From NCBI GenBank assembly GCA_022592445.1, contig JABYQR010000079.1:62001-126000 (forward strand): a DNA stretch of 64,000 nt, written 5' to 3'. The position numbers and the translations under genes were made by a program. The notes beneath the pieces were generated by a model. It was not told where the DNA came from, made no database searches, and saw only the letters and a program-made list of their open reading frames with translations. Positions within the stretch are counted from its first letter, which is position 1; the number at the start of each line of letters is the position of its first letter. This DNA is from Cytidiella melzeri (lineage: Eukaryota; Basidiomycota; Agaricomycetes; Polyporales; Irpicaceae). Positions 11,720 to 20,946 of this stretch are shown here, one piece after another.

Positions 11720-13734
11720 ATGCTCGACCTACGTTTCTTGGACCCTCCCACACAACACAGCCTTGGTGAGGCTCGCAGGAGCCTGCAGAAGCAGCAGGAG
11801 TCGGTAGACAAGATCACGGCCAAGATTCAGGATGCCGAGCAGGAGCTCGAGCGCATTGTCAGGGAATCGCACGAGGTGATCAGGGATTTGGAACAGGAGC
11901 GTGCAGTCGTTGCGGATGGTATCGCCAGAACGCTTGCCTATCTATCTCCTATTAGGAGACTACCCCACGAACTGCTAGGGCAGATCTTCACGTTCATTTT
12001 TGAGGACTACCCATGTTGCTCCTGGGTACTCTCTGCCGTGTGTCAGCTATGGCGCAGGCAAGTGCTTTCAATGCCACGGTTATGGTCGAAGGTCAGTCTT
12101 TCCCGTCATTTTGGTCAGGCGGAGAGAATACATAGAATTTTTTACTCTTTCAAGGCTGAGCTTCATTCCTTCACTTCATTACACTTGCTAACCTCCAGAT
12201 ACCATCCCAGATACGTCTGGTGACTACGCCGAACGCTTCACCAGACACAGTCAGACTATGGTTAGAACGCTCCGGCACGACAGTCCCTCTTGACATTGAG
12301 ATCTTCTTGCACAATCATAACCAACACCCATCTGACGAACGTCCATCCCGGCGACGTCCATCAGTGCGAGCTGTATCCCCTGGGTGGGGTGATGGGCCGG
12401 TGTGGCCAGATTGGACAGGGCAAGCACCAGGATCACCAGACGGACACGACCACGGAGGCGGTCAGACGTATATGCAGATGATAGGAGGGCCCTTGCAGTT
12501 TGCCCCTGGAGTCACGACACAACCCAATATGCCAGTCTTGCCACCGCTTGTCAATGTCCACCACGAGCATCATCACCCTGGAGGCAGTTCCTTACCATCA
12601 TGGAGACAGATATCCCAGACCGCAAGGTCTAGAGGCAGCGCGCACTGGGGGCATATTGCGTTCTACTATCTGACAGAGCAGATGCATCGGTGGTCGCGTT
12701 TCGTATTTCGATTTGACAGACAATTCAACTCGATCGGCGCGTTGAAGTCCATAGCCGGTGAGCGACTATGAAAAGCCAAACCAACTTGCACTGAATATTA
12801 CGGTACAGGCGACGCCCCTCTATTACGAGAATTCGAGGTTTCTTGCGCAGAACCGGGTTTATTCAACGACTGGACCTGGCTTCCGTGCACACCCAACGTC
12901 TACCGGCTATCGCAGGTGGACACCCTCGTCTTGCAATATGTTCCTTTCAAGTGGTCCGCACCAATCTTCCAGAATCTACGCTCCCTCTCTTTGCGCACCA
13001 TTCCTGCTAATTCCCTTGCGCTGGACCGCATTTTGCACATCATCAAACAAAACCCCGGTCTCGAACATCTCTCTCTAAACTTCACATCAGTCAATCCGGC
13101 GGTTCTTCCACTTGTTCCGGTCACGCTACATCAGCTGAAATACCTCAGCGTGGGCGGACATTTCCTGCTTGCAAACCTAGTGGACTCCCTTTCCCTTCCT
13201 GTGCTGGAGACCCTCGTCTTTGATGTCGACACCCGCGACGCTGTTGAAGACACTTTATCCTCTCTCCTCGTCCGATCACACAACCCACCCCTACAGAAAC
13301 TCTGTATCGCGTACTTCTTGAACGCTAGTGGTCCTAGCGGGATCTTTTACGGACAAGGAGCAATGGTGACATCTTGGCAGTTTCTTGCCGTGATGGAGGA
13401 CCTGCACACCCTACAGGTAGGAGGGTCTGCACTCGAGCCGCTCGTATCGCTTCTCGGTGCCCCAGAAGATGACAATCAGGACCAATGGTACTGCCCGAAC
13501 CTCGTGTCCCTCGCCTTGCGGAACTGTCGCGCACACGGGGATGGTGTAGCAAAACTCGTGCAGATGGTGGAGGCGCGTAATCCAGATTCGGGTGCCCCTG
13601 TTTCGGCAGCGGGCGTTACGCCTGTGAAGCTCAGACAGTTGGAGTTGTACGACTGTGGGTTGGGGCAAGATGTTGTAAGGTGGTTGGACGGGCGGATTGA
13701 TGTTGTATCGTGCGTGGAGCCATACGAAGTGTGA
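11720..13734 (+). CDS. F-box protein with N-terminal coiled coil
   Basis: Probable SCF ubiquitin-ligase substrate adaptor; agaricomycetes have hundreds of such genes. Exons 11720-12091, 12199-12757 and 12809-13734 join to 618 residues. Residues about 13-70 form a heptad-rich coil (RRSLQKQQESVDKI, EQELERIVRESHEV). It is followed by an F-box, ISPIRRLPHELL-type (here LSPIRRLPHELLGQIFTF) with a conserved CQLWRRQVLSMPRLW tail. The middle has a His/Pro/Gly-rich disordered stretch (around 12325-12600). The C-terminal third has leucine-rich repeat-like strands (NLRSLSLRTIP, GLEHLSLNFTS, LKYLSVGGH, LPVLETLVFD, LRQLELYDCGL). The ATG at 11720 is the first in frame that precedes the coil. The substrate is unknown. 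Confidence 0.85.
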
Positions 13735-14373
13735 GTAGCTTCTGGCTTTAGTTTGTGCATGTTGCCTAATCTTTCCCTGACAGGAGGTCTCCGAGGAGTC
13801 CTAGTTTTCACTTCATCGGCTGAGAATTGTTCTTTCGTGCGGAGAAAATAAGTTATGCGCTATTGGAGACCTGGGGCGGCTGGTTGGTCATATCTGAAGA
13901 ATGTAATGCGATCTGTGTTATCTTGCTTTGCGGCGCTGTAGAATACTCAGCTGTCATTTTCACATTGTAATACGTACACTCTCGGTAATCTTGGCTACTC
14001 ATACGAGCTCTTTGCTAGACCTCAAGTCGGTACCCTTGTGCGCGCGAATACCAGTAAACAATTGCACAGGATGAACGGTCATTCGACCGCCTGTTGTCTA
14101 TCCAGATACATGTGTATGACGATCCTTCATTTTGACTTCATACAGGATATAACATGGGGGCATTGTGCACATGGACATGATCTGAACAGCTTGCTGAGTA
14201 TAATACAAATGACACAAAGAGGAGCTAGCGGGTCAAGTCAAGACAACAAGAATGACCTATGGGCGATGCCCTTCGCAGGTTCAAGCATGAGAAAAGGGTC
14301 ACCGAGGTACTGGTATTTGGCGGCCTAGCCGCGGCGAATGACTTGATGCTATGGCCCTCCTTCGCACGGGAGC
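13735..14373. other. convergent 3' spacer
   Basis: Lies between the 3' ends of the F-box gene (plus) and the TFIIA gene (minus). It should hold both polyadenylation regions. No gene could be supported. Confidence 0.5.
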
Positions 14374-14892
14374 TTATTTCTTGCCAGACTCGATAGCGTC
14401 ACCGTTCTTGCATGCAACGATCTTGATCTTCGGGGTAGAGACCATCTCGTTGGACTCCATCTTGAATTGGGCGTTCTTGATGATGAACGTCCAGACGTCG
14501 TCGCATAGGCGGTACGTCGACAGATGGCCCTTTGAACAGCGACCGTCAGTATGTTGGTGAGAGAAGAGAAGCGGGTTACAGATATGGCGCACTTTAAGTG
14601 TGGTCTTGGTTTTCACCTGCTTGACCATGGTGTCCGCGAGGGATTTGTCAAACTATGGCACCAAGAACGATTTAGCTAAGCTTGATTGCTAGGGGTTTTC
14701 ATCATCAAGCTCCCACCTGTTGCAGCACCTTCATAGCCAGCTGTGGTGTGATAGACCCACTAGTTATCAGCTCGTCGAGGGAGTCTGTGAGTGCCATTCC
14801 GATTCTGACATGGGTCACCAATGAAGTCCTAGGTTTCGTGGAAAGACGTCAACGTACGAAGACCCGCGATAGAACTCGTAGTAAGCAATCAT
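14374..14892 (-). CDS. TOA2: transcription initiation factor IIA small (gamma) subunit
   Basis: Subunit of the RNA polymerase II general factor that stabilises TBP on TATA DNA in the nucleus. Exons 5' to 3' on the minus strand: 14892-14858, 14804-14717, 14652-14593, 14529-14374, joining in frame to 112 residues, the normal length. Conserved blocks are obvious: [20 protein letters not shown] in the N-terminal four-helix half, [20 protein letters not shown], then [20 protein letters not shown] and [12 protein letters not shown] in the beta-barrel half that contacts DNA and TBP. The start [10 protein letters not shown] fits the MxYYExYR start of orthologues. All introns are GT-AG. It shares a 453 bp head-to-head spacer with the MFS gene. 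Confidence 0.96.
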
Positions 14893-15345
14893 TTTTGCGG
14901 TATTATGAGATGGTAGAATGAAAAGGAGGTAAAAGCTGAGCTAAGTGGGAGTGAGAAACGAGGTGGCCACCGACGACGGAGTCGAGAGACAACCTCAAAC
15001 GCATGTCACAGTGATGCACTTCATGCTGCGCGTCACATGCGTGACTTTCGCCACCATCAGTGTCACAATTATAACCTTCATCTTGGTTTCAAACATCTAC
15101 TTACCAGTTGTCTGCCACAGGCTGCACGCTGCTCCGCGGGCTGTGTGCTAGCTGTGCAGTGTGCACTGGGGATTCCGGCAATACGCACGTCGCATTGATC
15201 ATGATCACATTCCGCGTCGCTCGCGTGGATGAGTTTGTTTCACTCGAAGCCGACCGAGTCATGGATGATCGATGAAACTCCAGACTGCAAGCAAATATGA
15301 CTCTACTTATTCCTCCTGGACCACCACCTCTAATTGGTTTTAAAA
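14893..15345. promoter_or_regulatory. divergent spacer between TFIIA gamma and MFS genes
   Basis: Both start codons face away from this 453 bp, so it must carry both promoters. I see no clear TATA box or paired motif for either side. Confidence 0.5.
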
Positions 15346-17367
15346 ATGGCCTCCGAAGACACCCCGCTCCTGACCGACCGTAGTGCTCTCGAACATGATG
15401 CGGTTTACAGCAGATTTAGTGCTGGCCACAAAAGGGCCATCGTAGCCATTACTGCGTTTATTGGAACATTTCCCAGTACGTATGAGATTCTGCTATCGAG
15501 GGTGGTCAGACTCATTACAAGGTCCTAGTGTATTCTTCTGGATCGTTTATACCCTTGATTCCCCAGATTGCTAACGACCTGAATTCGAATGGGCCGATAG
15601 TGAGGTGAGATAAATCAATTGATGAGCACAAGTCCCCATGGCACTTACCCTCTATCAGCCTCGCAGTGAGCCTTTCGGTGCTCGCCAACGCTGTCGGAAG
15701 TCTGACATGGGCATCGTACTCTGGGTTTTGTGAGTCTCGTGTTGAATGTCTGCTCGATGCGGTAAGCTCATACCTAATCAGATGGTCGCCGGCCAATCAT
15801 CCTTTTGTCAATGCTTACCCTTGCCATTGCATCGATTGGGTCAGGTGCAGCTACGTCTGTGTCCTCGCTGCTGATCTGGCGGGTAATCCAAGCTTTTGGA
15901 GCTGCCAGCGGGCTGTGCGTGGGCATCGGCGTTATCGGTGACATATACAAGATGGAAGAACGAGGAACTTCATCTGGAGCATTCTTCGGTGTGCGACATT
16001 ACAAAACCTCGTATCTAACGTGATTCAAATGTACTGAAAAGGTTCTGTGGACAGGCTATCTTGTTCGGCATGGCTATGGCTCCAACGATCGCTGGGACCA
16101 CAGCCCATTACTGGTCTTGGAGAACCACGCAGTATCAACTATCTGCAGCAGCTCTGCTTGCACTTACTCTTACAGCTACTTTACTACCTGAAACAAGTCA
16201 ACCCGGCGCGCGAGGTTTGGATAAGCTGATCGAACGGGAAGGCAAAACGAGATGGGTATGGCTAAACCCTTTTGCGAACCTCGCACTTCTAAGAAGTCCA
16301 AACATTCTTTTTGTTGTGGGTATCCACACGTGTTGATTCATGTTCATGTCTTATTGATTGTGCTGCAGTCACTTGCACAAGGATGCGTTGTCATCACTGA
16401 TTATGGTCTGTGTTTCTGCAATGCTAGTTCCGTATTTACTGACAATGAAATTGACAAATCCAGTGCTTCTCGTACCTATTGCCTACACATTTGTAAGTAT
16501 TGATGTTGCGGTCACTTAAACTACTGATACGGCTGACACCCCAATTACAGGGCAAAAAATACGGAATTACCAACGAGGCCATAATTGGAGCGCTCTGCAT
16601 CCCAGTTGGTGTCGGGAATATTCGTGAGCATAACCACCATTCTTAGTTTAGTCAGCACTCACAGCTGTACCCACAGTCGGCTCAACACTAGCAGGTAGAT
16701 ACTCTGATAGACTGGTTGTATCACTTCGGAACCGCAGAGGTGGCGTGTGGGTGCCTGAAGACCGCCTCCGCGCGACTCTCCTCGGTGGAATCATACTCGC
16801 TCCGTTTTCGATCCTCGTCTCCGGCATGGCCACTCAGTTCTTGAATGGAAATTTATCAATCATCATCAACTTTGTTTGCTTCGTTTTCAACGGTATCGGC
16901 GTATGTCTTTGACCTAGCTTTCCTCCCCAGCTGTCCTCTCTCTAATCCTCTACACGGGCTCCCCTAGGTTTCCGTTGTGTTTAACCCTGCGAATGCATAT
17001 CTCGTCGACATCTTGCATCACCGCAGTGCAGAAGTAACATCTGCAAATATGTATGTCTCCGAATTCAGGCAGCACTGTTCAATTCGGTATTAACAGATGA
17101 CGCAGGGCAATGCGATGTGTAATTGTTGCACTCCTAGTAGGTACAATCCTGCCATCGCTAGAAACGTTTGGCGTTGCCATTACATTTGCTGGCGCGGCTG
17201 CTATTTCCTGGTTAGGTTACGGGTGAGTATCGTCGTCGTCTTTCGTACTGGCTCTTTGAGCTCACGGGTTGTACATGCTGTCTTGCAGATTGATCTGTCT
17301 CGTCATTCTGTACGGAGACCGTATGCGAGCATGGATGGACCTCGGATTCTCCACTCAGCAGGAATAA
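15346..17367 (+). CDS. MFS transporter, DHA1-type drug/H+ antiporter-like
   Basis: Twelve exons: 15346-15475, 15529-15604, 15659-15729, 15782-15990, 16055-16315, 16369-16405, 16464-16492, 16551-16623, 16677-16900, 16968-17050, 17106-17222, 17289-17367. They join in frame to 462 residues with the hydrophobic pattern of a 12-helix major facilitator. Recognisable are YGRRPIILLSMLTL (loop 2-3 motif A variant), LIWRVIQAFGAASGL, GTTAHYWSWRTTQYQLS, LLVPIAYTFGKKYGITNEAIIGA, the loop RNRRGGVWVPEDRLRATL, and FNPANAYLVDILHHRSAE. The last two blocks are typical of basidiomycete DHA1-family members. The substrate is unknown. Exons 6 and 7 are only 37 and 29 nt. The N-terminus (MASEDTPLLTDRSALEHD) is a normal cytosolic tail. 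No lesion is seen. Confidence 0.88.
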
Positions 17368-17704
17368 TAGATTCTATGTGCATTGCACTGCACAATGATA
17401 TCTTGCATCGTTGAACAAACAATATTTTAGAGATCTCCGATAGATACTAGTAGATTCTTGGCTGGCAATCATGTACGCCGAATACGCTAACTAACTGTGT
17501 TTTGCAACATGATATGCATGTACAGCCGCTTTTGACACGATGAAAATTGGAGATAAAACCCTGGCTGCCGAAAGGACTGATTTTATGTACAGCTTGGGTG
17601 GAGATTACAGCCCAACAGATGTTGCAGGAGTTCACGAAGGCGCGTGGGCGCCTGCGCGTATGGCCTCTAGGGTGCAATATTAATGACCGTGCGCTCTCCA
17701 CTGG
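17368..17704. other. spacer before the inverted repeat
   Basis: 3' region of the MFS gene and upstream flank of the first repeat arm; nothing coding is supported. Confidence 0.5.
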
Positions 17705-18577
17705 CAGAAACCATGACCCTGTTGAATTTTGAACCTTTGTTAAAACCATGGTCGCACAGTTCTCCAAAATTCGCTACGCTTATTGGATTGGCTACCAGCT
17801 GTCTATCGAAGACTTCATGAGCTTCGTCGCAGGGCTACCACCGGCGATAGCGACACGCAACTTTTCCGAGCAGGAAAACATAACCGCCACGTACGGAGAC
17901 TATTTCTACGCCTACATCAAGTGGAGAGACACTCTGCCTAAGGAGCAGTGGAAGCACTCCTTGCGTGCCCTATGTTCGTTTCATCTTCGCCTGCTATCCA
18001 ACGAATTGACCTGACCGACGTCTCCACCTATAAACCGTCCATGACTCACGCTGTCGTTTTGCGTAGACCGTCACTTGCCTGACGGCCAGATGGCCACACA
18101 CGTCGTCTTCTTCACCCGTTATGTGAAACACAAAGGACCACAGCAGGTTGAAGACCCGGCGGATCCCGATTACAGTGTCATTCATGAGGAGCTCGCAGAG
18201 GATGCGGAGAAGCTGAAGAGGTTTGTGGAGCTGGCGAGGGAGTATGGCGGCGAACCGAACATCAACAAGTTCGAGTTCACCTTCAAGAAAGAGCTGCATC
18301 CGACGACAGATTGGAGGATTGTTCGTATTCCGTTGTTTGCCTTTGCTGTCAATACTTACTCGTTGTTTATCCCAGTTTTGATTTAACATATACCGCAGAA
18401 CGGCATTTGTATCACGATGAATATTGTGGTGACAAAGCATCAGTAAACCTAGTACGGCAAGAAAAATTCAACGAACACATTACAGAAGGTACAAGGGAGT
18501 CTTCAAAGCTTCATGAATGGATTGCCTTCCGTCGAAGTTAATCGTATGATGCAACCCGTGCGAAGGCGTTCGAAACA
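17705..18577 (+). repeat. long inverted repeat, left arm
   Basis: Matches the reverse complement of about 19423-20300 over almost the whole length. The match starts in the short upstream region (GTTGAATTTTGAACC against GTTCAATTTCGAACC), covers all three exons and both introns of the 175-residue gene, and continues past the stop into GTCTTC-AAGCTTCATG and CAACCCGTGCGAAGGCGTTCG. The spacer between the arms is about 845 bp. Confidence 0.85.
17748..18446 (+). CDS. unrecognised 175-residue protein, copy A
   Basis: Exons 17748-17973, 18067-18320 and 18399-18446 join in frame to 175 residues. The exon 1/2 junction makes RALY-RHLPDGQ, and the short third exon adds the tail NGICITMNIVVTKHQ. No known domain was recognised. 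The N-terminal part (MVAQFSKIRYAYWIGYQLS) is aromatic-rich; the C-terminal half is charged and probably helical (EELAEDAEKLKRFVELAREYGG). No signal peptide or membrane helix is evident. Exon sizes (226, 254, 48) and phases are identical to copy B on the other strand, which supports the model. The promoter side lacks an obvious TATA box. Function unknown. Confidence 0.75.
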
Positions 18578-18670
18578 TGGCTTTCACCGCACAAGATTTC
18601 GATACAGTGAACGATAATTATAAATACGATTCGTATGTACAATTTCTGACAGACCAATGATCGCGCAGAC

Positions 18671-18765
18671 GTTGAATTTGTATTCGAATATGCTTCGAAC
18701 CATGTTTGCGTAGTTCTTCACAATTCGCTACGCCTATTAGGTCGCCTACCCGCTTGCAACGTTCG
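18671..18765 (+). pseudogene. relic of a third copy of the 175-residue gene (exon 1 start)
   Basis: From ATG at 18702 the frame reads M-F-A-stop-F-F-T-I-R-Y-A-Y-stop-V-A-Y, aligned to M-V-A-Q-F-S-K-I-R-Y-A-Y-W-I-G-Y of the intact copies. The two stops (TAG for CAG, TAG for TGG) fall exactly on coding positions. The upstream GTTGAATTTGTATTCGAA also resembles the copy A leader. Similarity fades after about 60 bp. Confidence 0.6.
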
Positions 18766-18901
18766 TGAATCGCAAACTGGATTGTACCACGGAAATCTGC
18801 GCCGGGGACCGTTTCATATGTTTATCTTTCTGTCAAAAAAATCAGTGTATTTAGCGTCGGCTTAGCCAGGGACTTCATATGTATTTCACATGCACAATTA
18901 T

Positions 18902-19405
18902 TTAAGCAAGAATATGTAGTTTCCGCATCATCCGCGCGAGTGGCCCTGGCAAAACGTTGATCTTCATTCACCCATCTCTACCGCTTGAAGAGCCTCATCG
19001 ACTGGCCCACCAGCGGCCGCAACCTGAACCGCAGTAGCCAACCCGTCCGGCTCTATCTTGTCTTCCTTCGACTCTGCGCTACGTTGTCTCTCAGGAGGAC
19101 TGATCACGTCCGCAAGTCCAAGACACCACTTCATCGTGAGGTCGCTGTCGATGATGTTGGCACCGATGCCAATGGGAAAGTCTATTTCCTTACGGCTGAG
19201 GTGGAGGGTGACTGTGCTCTCGTCGGGGGTAGAAGGACGGGGGTAGTTCATGTGGAAAATTAGGATGAGCAGAACCAGACCAGGGGCACCTACGTGAACA
19301 AATGTTTTGCCTTCAGTCAGATCATGCACCACTTGGAAAGAAGGCCGGACTGACTTGTCCCATGTACAACTTGACGCGCACTTCACGAGTTTCACCAGCC
19401 ACGCC
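18902..19405 (-). pseudogene. duplicated C2-domain end of the PTEN-like gene, frameshifted
   Basis: The minus strand repeats the 3' part of the PTEN-like gene. It covers the end of exon 4 (EVRVKLYMGQ then a GTCAGT donor), the intron with CACGTAG acceptor, and exon 5 with RPSTPDESTVTLHLSRKEIDFPIGIGANII-type sequence to the stop at 18964. It continues into the 3' flank (match to about 20890 of the intact gene). Compared with the intact copy, one base is missing in GGTTCTGGTTCATCC (here GGTTCTGCTCATCC). This puts a TAA in the frame entering from the exon 4/5 junction. No phosphatase exons are present, so it cannot make the enzyme. Confidence 0.8.
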
Positions 19406-19422
19406 TACTGTTAGGTGTAGAA

Positions 19423-20300
19423 CAAGACTTGCATACGAACGCCTTCGCACGGGTTGCATCGTGTGATCATCTACTACGGAAGGTGATCCATGCATGAAGC
19501 TTCGAAGACTCACTCGTACCTTATATAATGAGTTTGCTGAATCTTTCTTGCCGCACTAGGTTTACTGTTGCCTTGGAACCACAGTATTCATCGTGATACA
19601 AATGCTGTTCTGCGGTATACGGTAATTCAAAACTGTGATAAACAACGAGTAAGTATTGACAGCAAAGGCAGACAACGGAATACGAACAATCCTCCAATCT
19701 GTCGTCGGATGCAGCTCTTTCTTGAAGGTGAACTCGAACTTGTTGATGTTCGGTTCGCCGCCATACTCCCTCGCCAGCTCCACAAACCTCTTCAGCTTCT
19801 CCGCATCCTCTGCGAGCTCCTCATGAATGACACTGTAATCGGGATCCGCCGGGTCTTCAACCTGCTGTGGTCCTTTGTAGTTCACATAGCGGGTGAAGAA
19901 TACGACGTGTGTGGCCGTCTGGCCGTCAGGCAAGTGACGGTCTACGCGAAACGACAGCGCGATTCATGGACGGTTTATAGGTGGAGACGTCAGTCAGTCA
20001 ATTCGTTGGATAGCAGGCGAACATGAAACGAACATAGGGCACGCAAGGAGTGCTTCCACTGCTCCTTAGGCAGAGTCCGTCTCCACTTGATGTAGGCGGA
20101 GAAATAGTCTTGGTACTCTGCGGTATCGTTCTCCTGCTGGTACAAGTTGCGCTTCACTATCGCCGGTGGTAGCCCTGCGACGAAGCTGATAAAGTCTTCA
20201 ATAGACAGCTGGTAGCCAATCCAATAAGCGTAGCGGACTTTGGAGAACTGTGCGACCATGGTTCAAAACAGAGGTTCGAAATTGAACGCGACCTGAGTAT
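19423..20300 (-). repeat. long inverted repeat, right arm
   Basis: Partner of 17705-18577. It contains copy B complete with its two introns. A TATATAA-type element at about 20298-20304 sits right at the outer edge and about 40 bp upstream of the copy B ATG; the left arm has no counterpart. Confidence 0.85.
19562..20259 (-). CDS. unrecognised 175-residue protein, copy B
   Basis: Exons 20259-20034, 19941-19688 and 19609-19562 (226, 254 and 48 nt, as in copy A) join to 175 residues. Exon 2 differs from copy A at only three residues, and about 190 bp of it appear identical. In contrast, residues roughly 35-65 of exon 1 differ at about ten positions (for example NLYQQENDTAEYQ against NFSEQENITATYG). 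The tail is NSICITMNTVVPRQQ. The gene lies about 690 bp downstream of the PTEN-like gene on the same strand. A TATA-like element is about 40 bp upstream. No domain or function was recognised. Two intact copies with matching introns argue that it is a real gene. Confidence 0.75.
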
Positions 20301-20946
20301 ATAAGTACACAATCACGCGCTTGCGAGAAACGGCACCTCCTATTGTGCAACTTGACTGGTGCATTATTGTTCGAATTCATTGTTCGTCGCAGGCAGCAAA
20401 AGGTACCGCGAAGATATATATATAATATCGTGGTTTTCATCGCCAGCGTCTATTCCGAGGTACATACGGCTGGACACGAGCCTAACGCCAGCGATATGCC
20501 TGACGAACGGCAATTCGATCCTGCAGGACAGCTGCCAGTTTTTTTCCAGCAACGCTTGGACGAGTTACCAGAAAATCCTCCGAAGCACCAGCACCAAGCA
20601 TATGGCCCGTGGAATGCATCCTTCCAAAGAATTGTGTTTCTCCCGGACCATTTCCTCGTGAAGCCTCAGGCATTACTTCGCGAAGAGGCGGCAGAGGGTG
20701 AGTGCTGCATACGTAAATAGCCACGCCGGTGCACGGTCTTATTCCGCGTTGCTACTATGGCAGAAGATGACGAGGAGGTGAGAAATACCTCCATCGGTTC
20801 GCACAGTGAGTTTGCAGCAATCCAGCAGCTACATTCTCCATGTTTGGGCTCCGTTACAAACGTATATAACATATGCGCAGCCATTCAAGCAAGAACATGT
20901 AGTTTTGGCCTATTCCACGCGAGTGAACCTGACAAAACGTCCATTT
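20301..20946. other. spacer between PTEN-like gene and copy B
   Basis: Holds the 3' flank of the PTEN-like gene (part of which is duplicated at 18902-18963) and the copy B promoter. A short TATATATATAATAT tract occurs near 20415-20430. Overlapping open frames on both strands at 20343-20724 show no family. Confidence 0.45.
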
